64,000 nt of DNA, taken from contig NZ_KQ976354.1 in assembly GCF_000346485.2 (NCBI RefSeq), forward strand, positions 5,183,805 to 5,247,804. The letters are read 5' to 3'. This stretch comes from Scytonema hofmannii PCC 7110 (lineage in GTDB: Bacteria > Cyanobacteriota > Cyanobacteriia > Cyanobacteriales > Nostocaceae). A program made the translations under genes and the position numbers. Below, one piece after another: positions 27,410 through 35,760 of this stretch. The number at the start of each line of letters is the position of its first letter. The stretch's first letter is position 1. A model generated the notes under the pieces. It saw only the letters and a list, made by a program, of their open reading frames with translations, searched no databases and was not told the DNA's origin.

Positions 27410-27653
27410 CGTGTTCCCTATTTGGAGAATTCATGCCATTCATCTACAAGTTAGCTTTCGGATCATCCATAGATGAACAAACACGACACTCCAATTGTTT
27501 AAATTGACATCACAGTTGTAAACTTCACAACAGCGTAATGTACAGTGCCTAAGGATAATTTTTAACATATAATAGCAAGTTTCTCTGATTCTTCAATGTC
27601 TCTAATTTTACGAGGAGCGTTAATAGGTATTTCCCATTCCACACTAGTCATGG

Positions 27654-28058
27654 CTATTCAGGTGAAATCAGCCTAACGTTGGGAAAGTAGGTGCGATAGC
27701 GATTGACATCACGAGTAATGAGAGGAAAATTAGCAATGCTAGCATGGGCACCAATGTAGAAATCAGGCAATGGGGAGGTTCTTGCGCCACCACGACGGCG
27801 GTAGTTAAGAAAACTTTGACCTGCTAGGAATGCTGCATCCCAAGGTAAAGGGAGACGTTCAAATAGATCTTCTGACAATGCAGTTATGAGTTCCTGTTCT
27901 TGGGGAAAGCCGACAGCAATCTCCGCATAGATAATGGGATTAATGGCAAGTCGGTCTTGACTGGCATAGGTTGTCAGTTGAAGGGCTGACCAATCAAACC
28001 AGTTGGGATCGTTGGTAAAAATGTCGAGAATAACGTTGCTGTCTACCAAGACGGTCAT
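27654..28058 (-). CDS. PIN-domain ribonuclease toxin (VapC type)
   Basis: Probable toxin RNase of 134 residues. PIN acidic residues are visible: D6 in VLVDSNVILDIFT, E46 in NPIIYAEIAVGFP, D100 in SPLPDFYIGAHA, and D117 in PLITRDVNRYRTYFP. Its start overlaps the upstream AbrB-like gene by 4 bp (ATGA), the usual antitoxin-toxin arrangement. The NPIIYAE and PDFYIGAHA wording is typical of cyanobacterial VapC. Target RNA is unknown. Confidence 0.9.
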   Translation of the reverse strand: MTVLVDSNVILDIFTNDPNWFDWSALQLTTYASQDRLAINPIIYAEIAVGFPQEQELITALSEDLFERLPLPWDAAFLAGQSFLNYRRRGGARTSPLPDFYIGAHASIANFPLITRDVNRYRTYFPNVRLISPE

Positions 28059-28288
28059 TGATTATCGTCGTTGCGGGTAAGGGTCATGATTTGGTCAGTG
28101 GTGAGATTTCCAGCCGCGCAACCCCGCATGGTGTCAATCCAGGTTAGGATTTTATCAGTAGGTTGTATTTTCTTGAGATAAATGCGATCTCCTTCGATTT
28201 CAAACGCTAATTCTACGTCAGGAGAAATGCTTAGCGCCTCTCGAATTTCAGGAGGGATGGTAATCTGACCGTCAGGTGTAATTCGCAT
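28055..28288 (-). CDS. AbrB/SpoVT-type antitoxin (VapB)
   Basis: Small DNA-binding antitoxin of 77 residues. MRITPDGQITIPPEIREALS is the swapped-hairpin AbrB motif, followed by an acidic strand and a C-terminal segment (TDKILTWIDTMRG) that would bind the PIN toxin. An in-frame TTG six codons upstream is possible but has no better ribosome-binding site. It overlaps the toxin gene by 4 bp; the antitoxin-toxin complex would normally repress their shared promoter, which should lie at 28290-28400. Confidence 0.87.
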   Translation of the reverse strand: MRITPDGQITIPPEIREALSISPDVELAFEIEGDRIYLKKIQPTDKILTWIDTMRGCAAGNLTTDQIMTLTRNDDNQ

Positions 28289-28674
28289 AGTGTATTTGTT
28301 GTTCAAGCGTTCTTATTTCCTCATATTACTGTATTGTAAAAATTTCTTGCTAATTTAAAAATAATTCTGTCGAATGGTAGCGCGATCGCGATGAAGAACC
28401 AAACAAAAGAATTGATAAGCAATTTTGAGGAAACATACACTATTACAGAACTAAAAACCTAACTTTATTTATGGAGACAAAATAAAGCGTAGCAACTTTA
28501 TTAAATCCCCCCTTTAAAGCGTGGGGAAACATACCTGCCCTCAGACGAGCGTACTTCTGCCTTCTTAATCGGTTCTTCACATAGCGACTCATGCTCAGTT
28601 TGGTACCATTTAGTATGTTTTGTAAACCGAGTCTAGCTTCCCGTTCTCTCAGCCAAAGACGCTCTGATATTCGT
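28289..28674. other. Spacer upstream of vapB-like gene
   Basis: About 385 bp containing a GCGATCGCGATG HIP1-like site and, on the minus strand, an open but unrecognised frame (roughly 28443-28712) that overlaps the end of the membrane-protein gene. The segment with CCCCCTTTAAAGCGTGGGG at 28508-28526 resembles the end regions of cyanobacterial IS200/IS605-type elements, but I cannot show a transposase. Nothing else seen. Confidence 0.3.
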
Positions 28675-29100
28675 TCACAACCACTGTCCGCCTCGGAAGC
28701 GCCAACGCACAAAGATAATCCGCATTAAACTTTGTGAAACTAAAAAAACTGCTAACCACACAACACTGTAATGCTGAAGAAATACACCTAAGGGGGGATA
28801 ACTAGGTATAGGTAAGATGCGAAAGATGCCTACTATGAACCAGATAAATATCATTTCCCAGATCCCTGCAAAGAGTTGATAAGCTGCAGGCCAGTCTCGA
28901 TCCCAACGGTATTTTTGAATTTGGTCGTATACAAGATCCCATCCCAAACCAAAGATAGCGACATAAGCTAGTATCCAAAAATAAACCGCGCTTGGATAAG
29001 AACCTATCCAACCAATCGCAAACGGTATAGATACCACTACACCTACAGTAGCAAGTAATAACAATCGAGTTTGCCACCGACCAAATAAAGTAGGAGTCAT
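28675..29100 (-). CDS. Four-helix membrane protein, unknown function
   Basis: Hydrophobic protein of 141 residues with about four membrane helices (LLLLATVGVVVSIPFAIGWI, VYFWILAYVAIFGLGWDLVY, MIFIWFIVGIFRILPI, YSVVWLAVFLVSQSLMRIIF). A polar loop YDQIQKYRWDRDWP separates helices 2 and 3. I think it is a conserved cyanobacterial hypothetical, but I cannot name a family. Ends RWRFRGGQW. Followed upstream (higher coordinates) by miniature elements. Confidence 0.7.
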   Translation of the reverse strand: MTPTLFGRWQTRLLLLATVGVVVSIPFAIGWIGSYPSAVYFWILAYVAIFGLGWDLVYDQIQKYRWDRDWPAAYQLFAGIWEMIFIWFIVGIFRILPIPSYPPLGVFLQHYSVVWLAVFLVSQSLMRIIFVRWRFRGGQWL

Positions 29101-29133
29101 AATATATAGTGAAATGTTTGGGAAGAAGGCTTA

Positions 29134-29237
29134 TATAGCAATCTTATTTGATTTGTGACAATTTACTGTGTCCAGATCCCAGACTTCTTTAAGAAGTCTG
29201 GGATCTAACTTTTCACGAATGATTTCAGATTGCTATA
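29134..29237. mobile_element. Miniature element with 16-bp palindrome
   Basis: Outer ends TATAGCAATC and GATTGCTATA are exact inverted repeats of 10 bp. The centre is a near-continuous palindrome (29174-29206; arm AGATCCCAGACTTCTT). No coding capacity. Ends match those of the 21189-21319 element (CTATAGCAATCC), so both probably use the same transposase in trans. Confidence 0.7.
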
Positions 29238-29317
29238 GGATTCCTATTTGATTTTTGAACTACACGTAGGTAGGGCTACGCCACACAAAAGCTTTATGTG
29301 GTGGGCTTTAGCCCTAC
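29233..29317. mobile_element. Truncated copy of the 21.2-kb palindromic element
   Basis: CTATAGGATTCCTATTTGAT and ACACGTAGGTAGGGCT match the reverse complement of the 21189-21319 element, including its palindrome (GGTGGGCTTTAGCCCTAC). The right end is missing; the sequence changes near 29318. It shares its left CTATAG with the preceding element, so two miniature elements are joined end to end. Confidence 0.7.
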
Positions 29318-29338
29318 TAGCCCTGTCAAGGTGAGATC

Positions 29339-29706
29339 AAAACCCTCCTCTCGAACTGTGGGGGACTCAGACCCCCGGATTTTGTGATTATATTATCAGT
29401 GGTTCGCAAGAACAATTATTTATTTCTACTCCTGTAATGTTTATTTTTGAGGCAAAAAAAGAAGATATTAACGGCGGTCTCGGTCAATGCATTGCAGCAA
29501 TGGTTGCAGCACAATTATTTAATCAAAGTCAAGGCAAGGAGATTGAACGTATCTATGGGTCTGTTACTACCGGAACTAATTGGAGATTTTTATTTATAGA
29601 AAGAACGACTGTTTATATAGATTCAGTGGAGTACTATATTAAAGAAGTTGATAAAATTTTGGGGATTCTATTGCAACCTTTCCTGCCTATTTTAACTACT
29701 CTTTAA
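29339..29706 (+). pseudogene. 5'-truncated gene, PD-(D/E)XK-like cyanobacterial family
   Basis: An open frame runs from after a TGA near 29335 to 29706, but has no plausible start before the ATG at 29437. Family-like residues begin earlier: [19 protein letters not shown] is read directly upstream of that ATG. The rest includes [20 protein letters not shown] and [16 protein letters not shown] recall full-length cyanobacterial homologues with a longer N-terminus. The D...EAK...GQ layout suggests a restriction-endonuclease-like fold (inference). The missing 5' end coincides with the broken miniature element at 29233-29317. Confidence 0.65.
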
Positions 29707-29792
29707 GCAAATTTCATCAGCGTGCATCAGCGGTTCATTTTTTGGATTTTTGCAAGAAGTCTATTAAATATTTGAATTAAAAGAAAACATTG

Positions 29793-29843
29793 ACCCAACA
29801 AATGTTGATAAATGTTGGGTTTCGTTCCTCAACCCAACCTACG
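29793..29843. repeat. ACCCAACA/TGTTGGGT palindromic repeat
   Basis: ACCCAACA and TGTTGGGT form an 8-bp stem, followed by TTCGTTCCTCAACCCAACC, which can pair again with the TGTTGGGT arm. A related GTTGGGTTGAGAAATGAAAC sequence is at 56905-56935. Dispersed intergenic repeat of cyanobacteria, between the pseudogene and the SGNH hydrolase. Confidence 0.6.
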
Positions 29844-29851
29844 AGAATTTA

Positions 29852-30574
29852 TTAACGAGCAAGTTGGTAGTCAGAAATAGAATTGTACTCACTCATCGCT
29901 TCCCAACTCATAACATCTTCTAACAAGGTCTTATATCCTAAGGTATTAGGATGGAGACCATCAGCACTGACTCGCTTCAGCCTCCAAGCTTCACCTTGTT
30001 CCATCCATTGCTCGAAAATATCGAGATAGGGAATACCCCGTTCAATACAAGCAACTTTAGTAGCTTCTTTGTAACGGTGTTGATCGGTATGATTGAAGTA
30101 GAAGCAGTCAAGAAAAGGCATCTTAGCTTCATCGACTGGCATCATTCCTACAAATAAAACCGGGCATAGTTGCTGTGCTAGATCGAGTAAAACAGCAATT
30201 TCTGATTCAAAAACGGCAAAGTCTGTAAAATTCCGTCCATTAGGACGACTTAACCGCGCTGAATCATTGACTCCTACCGATAAAATAATCAAGTCGGGAA
30301 CTTGGTTTCGCAGTTCACCACGATGGCGAAACTCGGCTTCTAATCTGTGGGCTACTTGCTGGGTGCGATCGCCCCTTACTCCCAAATTATAAAGAACGTG
30401 ACCCGGACTGTCGGGTGACATCCAACTCCGCCGCAGTCGCTCAACCCAACCTCCTCCTTCTGGGTCGCCAAATCCATAAACTAAACTATCTCCTAGCGCT
30501 ACGATTTTCAAGGGCTGACAGAGTTTCGGTACAACTGACAGATGCATTGGGGAACGTGCTTTAAATATCTGCAT
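29852..30574 (-). CDS. SGNH/GDSL-family hydrolase
   Basis: Probable esterase, lipase or deacylase of 240 residues. SGNH blocks are in order: catalytic Ser in IVALGDSLVYGFGDPEGGGW (about residue 35), Gly in NLGVRGDRT, Asn in LSVGVNDSAR, and the Asp-His pair in SADGLHPNTLGYKTL. No signal peptide, so a cytoplasmic protein. Monocistronic; substrate unknown. Confidence 0.88.
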   Translation of the reverse strand: MQIFKARSPMHLSVVPKLCQPLKIVALGDSLVYGFGDPEGGGWVERLRRSWMSPDSPGHVLYNLGVRGDRTQQVAHRLEAEFRHRGELRNQVPDLIILSVGVNDSARLSRPNGRNFTDFAVFESEIAVLLDLAQQLCPVLFVGMMPVDEAKMPFLDCFYFNHTDQHRYKEATKVACIERGIPYLDIFEQWMEQGEAWRLKRVSADGLHPNTLGYKTLLEDVMSWEAMSEYNSISDYQLAR

Positions 30575-30748
30575 CTTAAAATTTTACATTTTATATCTCT
30601 ATAGAATTCTATACAGTTCTATACCATTGATGGCAATACTGACAATTTTTCTATATTTTTCTATAGTAGCTTCATAACAACTACTGATTTTTTGACACAA
30701 ACTTTACAATTTTTTATTTTACTCACAAATTATGATATGTAATCTAGT

Positions 30749-32710
30749 TTACGGAGACTGGTTCAATACCCACTTTAGCCAATTGCTAAAAGAACTCACG
30801 GCATTTAAGCGCTTGATGCTAGGCGCACGAGCAGCAGCAAGACCATCAACAGCACACAAACAGGCATATTGCAATCCCAGGAAGCTATCAACAGCTGCAT
30901 AGGGACCACCTAAGGTTATTGCCCCAGCCGCATAGATTTGACCTTTCCCATGGCGCATTTCAACAACTTCAAAATTATTTGCCACAGATAACCTTCCCAG
31001 ATGGTTCAACGGCAAGCTGTAATGTTTCACCAAATCTGCTAAGAGGGGGTTGACTTGTACTTTGGCATCTAGCCCAGTGGCATCAACAATAAAGTCGGCT
31101 TCTAAAGTCATTTGCCCAAAACCCTTTTCTTGAATGTAGGTGACTGGACGGTTTTGAGTATCCCGTTCTACTTTTTCCACTTCACCGAATTCAATTTTAT
31201 ACCAACCTTCTCTTAATCCTTCTTCAGTAATACGTTGCCAGTCATGACGATCTGCTGTGGTAGTTCCACCCCAATCTGCTAGCAAGCGTTTGCGTTCGTC
31301 GGGACTGGCTTTTTCCAGTAAGGCGCGGAGTTCGCCACCCCAACAGGCTTTGGGCCAATTGAACGGTTGGTATTCGTAATGATTCTTGACAAGACGCTGT
31401 GCTTTCTCATATTTATTGCCCATTGGTTTGGGCGATCGCATCAAGTGTAAAACTGTAATATTGCGATTACTCCGCCGTGCTTCATAAATGCGCTGCATAA
31501 TTCTGGAAGCCACAATTCCCCGTCCCCGCAGCAAGACTTTCCCACCTTTTTTTTCCAGTTGTTCGTAAATGTGGTTGTGTTCTTCGTAAGCATTGACAAC
31601 AGACTTAAAATCTTGATACTTCTCACGATAAGCTTGCAAGTCGGGAAGAAACTGAATCGCTGGATAACCAGTTGCCAAGTGCAAATGACGAGCCACGTGA
31701 AAAGCATGGCTTCCCGGTCCTTGAGAGTAAGCGACACAATACCTACCATCATCCGTTTTCCGAATTGCCCGTATCCGTCCGTGACGGTAAATCTTATCCC
31801 AGCCTATGCGTTTCGCTTCCCTGTCAATAGAACCAAAGACATTTCCCGCACGGGGTGTATAAGTTTCAGCAAAAGTTGGCTCATTAAAAACTTGCCACAA
31901 ATACCGAAAAGATTGGTCTAATTTCCCTTGAGAAAAGTCATGCCATGCTTCTCGTAAAGCATAACTCGGCCAACCCCAAATATTATCAGGACAAGAATCG
32001 GAATTTGAACGCAGACGTTCGTGCAAAGGAATTTGGGAATTCAGGCAAAGGCGCTTGTATCGGGCATAAGGTTCTTTTTCCAACCCCAAAGCCACAATAT
32101 TTTCACTCCTAACACCAGACATTCTCAGTAAATCTACCCAGATATAGCTACCTAACCCAGCCCCAACTGCAAGATAATCGCTCTCACCTACTGGTAACCC
32201 CGTTGCGTGTAGCGCTTGCACGGGAACTTGTTCTTCCTGAAATACGGATGGTGGAAAATTGCTACCCAATGGTGTTGCAGGTGGGGAAGCAGGTAGGCTT
32301 GGGTCTGGAAGATTGGTGTTGGGGTTGAACTGGATAGCAGAGTGAACTGTAGGAGTCGGTGCAGGTGTGCCAGCAACAGCAAGGGTCACAGTAATTATGT
32401 AGGGACCGATTTGTACGGTATCGCCACTGGCAAGAACGCTGCGCGTCTGACGTTGACCGTTCACAACAGTGCCATTAGTACTATTTTGGTCAGTCACCAC
32501 TAACTGACTTTGTTCCCAATCAATCAAAACATGGAAACGAGACACTTGACTGCTATTCAGCAGCATACGAGCAACACGGTGTCCATTGAGTTCGGCAGGT
32601 AAGGCAGCAAAATCACGACCAAGAGCGATCGGTGCATTTAAACGCGGTTCTCGTCGTTCCCCTGTGGTAGGATCGTCCCAAGTTAATTGAATTTGTAAAT
32701 TATTAGACAT
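30749..32710 (-). CDS. FHA domain fused to FAD/NAD(P)-binding oxidoreductase
   Basis: 653 residues in two parts. Residues 1-112 are a forkhead-associated phosphothreonine-binding domain (APIALGRDFAALP, SQVSRFHVLIDWEQS, VTDQNSTNGTVVNGQ). After a proline/threonine-rich linker, residues ~178-640 look like a flavin-dependent monooxygenase/hydroxylase fold: first Rossmann LAVGAGLGSYIW, second GKVLLRGRGIVASRIMQ, the ATG-type motif FIVDATGLD, and AAGAITLGGPYAAVDSFLGL near the end. Chemistry and substrate are unknown. A second FHA gene lies directly upstream in the same direction, hinting at a shared phospho-signalling role. Confidence 0.8.
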   Translation of the reverse strand: MSNNLQIQLTWDDPTTGERREPRLNAPIALGRDFAALPAELNGHRVARMLLNSSQVSRFHVLIDWEQSQLVVTDQNSTNGTVVNGQRQTRSVLASGDTVQIGPYIITVTLAVAGTPAPTPTVHSAIQFNPNTNLPDPSLPASPPATPLGSNFPPSVFQEEQVPVQALHATGLPVGESDYLAVGAGLGSYIWVDLLRMSGVRSENIVALGLEKEPYARYKRLCLNSQIPLHERLRSNSDSCPDNIWGWPSYALREAWHDFSQGKLDQSFRYLWQVFNEPTFAETYTPRAGNVFGSIDREAKRIGWDKIYRHGRIRAIRKTDDGRYCVAYSQGPGSHAFHVARHLHLATGYPAIQFLPDLQAYREKYQDFKSVVNAYEEHNHIYEQLEKKGGKVLLRGRGIVASRIMQRIYEARRSNRNITVLHLMRSPKPMGNKYEKAQRLVKNHYEYQPFNWPKACWGGELRALLEKASPDERKRLLADWGGTTTADRHDWQRITEEGLREGWYKIEFGEVEKVERDTQNRPVTYIQEKGFGQMTLEADFIVDATGLDAKVQVNPLLADLVKHYSLPLNHLGRLSVANNFEVVEMRHGKGQIYAAGAITLGGPYAAVDSFLGLQYACLCAVDGLAAARAPSIKRLNAVSSFSNWLKWVLNQSP

Positions 32711-32789
32711 TAGTTAATAATTAATAGCAAATAATCATTTAGTTATAAACTATACAACTACTCCTGTCCCGCCTAAAGATTACTTATTT

Positions 32790-32925
32790 AAATGAACCGC
32801 AAAGACGCAAAGGACACGTTCGCGTTCGCGTAGCGTGTGCTTTGCACATAGCGTCTCGAAGAGAAGAAAGACGAGAAGAAAATCGGTAATCTTGTAGCGA
32901 GAAGGGAATCAGAATTCTTCTTGTC
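32790..32925. repeat. Dispersed GCAAAGACGC / GCGTAGCGTGTGC repeat
   Basis: AACCGCAAAGACGCAAAGGA followed by GTTCGCGTAGCGTGTGCTTT and GCACATAGCGTCTC: a sequence type common in cyanobacterial spacers, with partial inverted repeats GCGTAGCGT/ATAGCGTCTC. It lies between the two FHA genes. No gene is seen in it. Confidence 0.5.
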
Positions 32926-32943
32926 TCCCTTGTCCTGCTTTCC

Positions 32944-33588
32944 CTAAACACCCGGTGGGACTAAAACGCTCATTGCTGCAGCTAAAGATGTCCCGCACCA
33001 AGGACAACCGACTTGTAAATGTTCTGAGGAAGAAACTTTATGACATTTGGGACATTCCAAACCGTAAAATCCCTGCTGTACAGGTGGAGTCGGTAAATGA
33101 TGGTGATGTCCTTGGACTGCTGGTTGCTGTCTGACAGGAGGCGTAGGTTGGTGGGGGTGATATTGTCCTTGCCTTGCTGCTGGTGTAACAGCTTGGGAAT
33201 TTGCTACCTGTGGTTTTGGTGGGGCTAAAAGTGTTTCTGGAACGCTGCTAGTTGAGGAGATATAAACAGCAGTTACGTGGAGTTGTTGCTGCCCTAAATA
33301 AATACTACTGCCTTGATTCAGTCTTAATGTACCTTGAACCAGTTGTTGTCCATCTACAAGTGGAGGATTCTGTTCTCGCAAATTTCTAATAAAAAAGCCT
33401 TGCTGTTGTGAATGAAAGTAAATTTCAACGTGCAACCCTGACACAGTGGGATGACTCAGTACAATGTCACATCGAACTGGATCGCGACCAATACGAACAG
33501 TACCTTGATTTTTACTTTGCTGTTGTTCGTATATTTTCTGAGTTTTGTCTTTTCCTGCATCCTGCCACTGTAAAGTGAGTGAGTTCAT
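32944..33588 (-). CDS. FHA domain protein with C-terminal zinc ribbon
   Basis: 214 residues. The N-terminal FHA domain (about 25-108) has RIGRDPVRCDIVLSHPTVSG then LHVEIYFHSQQQGFFIRNL. A glutamine/proline/histidine-rich linker of about 60 residues follows. The C-terminus holds CPKCHKVSSSEHLQVGCPWC, a zinc-ribbon pattern C-x2-C...C-x2-C. No enzymatic part, so it is an adaptor. 233 bp upstream of the FHA-flavoprotein gene, same strand, likely functionally tied to it. Confidence 0.82.
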   Translation of the reverse strand: MNSLTLQWQDAGKDKTQKIYEQQQSKNQGTVRIGRDPVRCDIVLSHPTVSGLHVEIYFHSQQQGFFIRNLREQNPPLVDGQQLVQGTLRLNQGSSIYLGQQQLHVTAVYISSTSSVPETLLAPPKPQVANSQAVTPAARQGQYHPHQPTPPVRQQPAVQGHHHHLPTPPVQQGFYGLECPKCHKVSSSEHLQVGCPWCGTSLAAAMSVLVPPGV

Positions 33589-34199
33589 CTTTCCAACACC
33601 GTAATATTAATCAATAACTTCAATTCCTAGCTGTGTGATTCCTAACACGATTAATAGAAGTAAGCAACTGCTTCTAGAAGGTCAGTCTAGTATTTAAGAT
33701 AGGGGGCAATACTTTGTAAATGTTTCGTAATATAACTCAAACTCAAACCGACTAAAGGCGATCGCAACCCCGCTCTTGACTTGAATTCAGTAAATTTCAC
33801 GAGGTAATCGGTAATCATTATGTTTTACAACTTTATGGAGTCAAGTTGGATTAAAGTATTTTCGCTCTGAGCGCAGCAATCAATAGCAACTGAGTCTTGG
33901 GAAGCTAGTTCTTTGAAATCGTTGCTTCCTAATTGCATAATGGCTTGATTGTTTTAGATAAAACAACGAGGCTTCTACGTAATCGATGCTAAATCTTTGA
34001 CGACAAATAAGTAAGACTACTGTTATTAACCGCGTAATTGTGTTGATAAACTCTAAAGTCAGGGTTAAATATAACAAAGCTAAATAATGTGTTATCTGAT
34101 GTTTAGACAATTACAGTCTGAAATCCCAACACTTTAATAAGTCATGAAATATACATCTGGCTTCAAATAAGTCGAAGTTAGTACCCTAGCAAAGATTTT
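33589..34199. other. AT-rich gap without a supported gene
   Basis: 610 bp between divergent genes. One GCGATCGC site near 33760. A 76-codon minus-strand frame (33880-34110) has no recognisable motif and an unlikely hydrophobic/basic composition. Promoters for the FHA gene (minus) and the glycosyltransferase (plus) should lie here, but none stands out. Confidence 0.4.
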
Positions 34200-34958
34200 A
34201 TGGAAAAATCGATTTCTATCATCATGACGGTCTACAATCGGGAGCGCTATCTTGCCTCCGCAATTAAGAGTGTCTTAATACAAACTTGCCCCGACTTTGA
34301 ACTGTTAATTTGGGATGATGGTTCCACTGACCGTTCTGTTGAAATCGCTCGTTATTTTGCTCAAATTGACCCACGGGTGCGTGTAGTAACAGCAGATCAT
34401 CAAGGGCGAGCACGCTCTTTGAAGGCGGCGATCGCACAAACAACTTGTCCCTACTTTGGGTGGGTAGACAGTGATGACTTATTGGCACCGACTGCCTTAG
34501 AGGAAACGCTTGCTGTGTTGGCTGATAGTCCAGAAATTGGACTGGTCTACACCGACTATCAGGTCATCAATGAACGCAACAAAATCATGGGATACGGACA
34601 GCGCTGTCGCATTCCCTATTCTAAAGAGCAATTGTTGGTTGATTTCATGATTTTCCACTTCCGACTGCTGCGTCGATCTGTCTACGAGCAAGGGGGCGGA
34701 ATCAACGAGCAATTTGAACTAGCTCAAGACTATGACTTGTGTTTGCGACTATCTGAAGTGACGGAGATAGAACACTTAGCAAAACCCCTCTACTACTATC
34801 GGCGACACTCTGAGAGTGCGTCCCATCAAAAGCGGGTCGAGCAAATACTGGCAGCAAGGGATGCGATAAACTTTGCTCTAGTGCGTCGGGGGCTGAACGA
34901 GCGTTATGAATTAGATGTAGAAATTGTGGGACGGTACAGCTTGCGTCCAAAAGCGTAA
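34200..34958 (+). CDS. Family 2 glycosyltransferase
   Basis: GT-A fold transferase of 252 residues that uses a nucleotide-sugar. SISIIMTVYNRERYLASAIK at the start, LLIWDDGSTDRSVEIA around residue 36, and the metal-binding DSDD in YFGWVDSDDLLAP (about 90). FELAQDYDLCLRLSEV carries the ED-like catalytic region (QDYDL). No transmembrane segment. It is isolated from other sugar genes; acceptor unknown, probably an exopolysaccharide or surface glycan. Confidence 0.9.
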   Translation: MEKSISIIMTVYNRERYLASAIKSVLIQTCPDFELLIWDDGSTDRSVEIARYFAQIDPRVRVVTADHQGRARSLKAAIAQTTCPYFGWVDSDDLLAPTALEETLAVLADSPEIGLVYTDYQVINERNKIMGYGQRCRIPYSKEQLLVDFMIFHFRLLRRSVYEQGGGINEQFELAQDYDLCLRLSEVTEIEHLAKPLYYYRRHSESASHQKRVEQILAARDAINFALVRRGLNERYELDVEIVGRYSLRPKA

Positions 34959-35027
34959 GTGCAAATGTACTTCCTGTTAACTTTTGTTGTTCCTTTTCAA
35001 GCGCATGACATCAAATTGACAGACACA

Positions 35028-35747
35028 TTAAATTAGTGCTATATAGTCCATGCGTTCAAAATCGTTACGTTCAAGACCTAATACCCGTACAGTAACTTTC
35101 TGACCAACTCCAAAGTCGCTTATCCAAGAAATGCCAGGAGCATAGGCATCTTGCTCTCGCAAAAACTGGTTAGTGAAATCATAGGCATTGCGTGCCACAT
35201 TTTGAATATCTTCAGCTTTTATCTGACGTAGCTGAGAGCGGAATTGGTAGATTCCTTCCTCGGATCTGTACTCGTTTTCACGCATACTGCTATTTGCATC
35301 CATCTCTTCTTCAAAATCTTTTGCCTCGAAGTATAGCCTTTCTGTAGATTCGCCACAGTTGTAAAGATGGTATCCAGTGTGGCCACATACATCACTGACC
35401 TGATAGTAAATTGCTTTAGTGTGTAACCAAATAGAAGTTAGTAGAGCGTACTCATCTTTTAACCAAATCGTATGTGGAAAAAAATTACTTGACTGGATTA
35501 TAGTCCACGGGTGTCTCTGAAACTGAAAAAGGATAAAGCTCCTTTTGTTTGTAAGTTCTATTTCGCGTGCATATACATCTCGCTCCCAAAGATCCACCAG
35601 TCCCATTTGGATAAACGCTTGTCCCACTTGCTCAATCGGTGATTGGACAAGAACTAGGTAATCGTTTAAGTCAATGTTTTCGGTTCCTCGACGCTGCTCT
35701 ATAGAAACGCCATCTTGATTTATTATGTATCTGCCAAAATTTTTCAT
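35028..35747 (-). CDS. Hypothetical protein
   Basis: I do not recognise this 239-residue soluble protein. It is acidic and aromatic-rich; recognisable text includes DYLVLVQSPIEQVGQAFIQM near the N-terminus, RHPWTIIQSSNFFP, and YRSEEGIYQFRSQLRQIKAE in a helical C-terminal third. No signal peptide or membrane segment. The ATG has GGAGG at 35753-35757 and is a convincing start. A miniature transposon inserted only 3 bp beyond this ribosome-binding site, so the original promoter has been displaced by about 320 bp. Confidence 0.7.
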   Translation of the reverse strand: MKNFGRYIINQDGVSIEQRRGTENIDLNDYLVLVQSPIEQVGQAFIQMGLVDLWERDVYAREIELTNKRSFILFQFQRHPWTIIQSSNFFPHTIWLKDEYALLTSIWLHTKAIYYQVSDVCGHTGYHLYNCGESTERLYFEAKDFEEEMDANSSMRENEYRSEEGIYQFRSQLRQIKAEDIQNVARNAYDFTNQFLREQDAYAPGISWISDFGVGQKVTVRVLGLERNDFERMDYIALI

Positions 35748-35752
35748 TTAAA

Positions 35753-35757
35753 CCTCC
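35753..35757 (-). promoter_or_regulatory. Ribosome-binding site next to transposon insertion
   Basis: GGAGG, 5 nt before the ATG at 35747. The left target-site duplication of the miniature transposon (35761-35765) lies 3 bp further upstream. Confidence 0.75.
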
Positions 35758-35760
35758 AAG

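Noticed and set aside
28443-28712. 89-codon minus-strand frame upstream of the VapBC pair
   Set aside because: It overlaps the end of the membrane-protein gene, and the sequence (arginine-rich, no motif) fits non-coding DNA. A relic of an IS200/IS605-type end is possible but not shown.
33880-34110. 76-codon minus-strand frame in the gap before the glycosyltransferase
   Set aside because: AT-rich leucine/threonine-rich text without signal, domain or ribosome-binding site.
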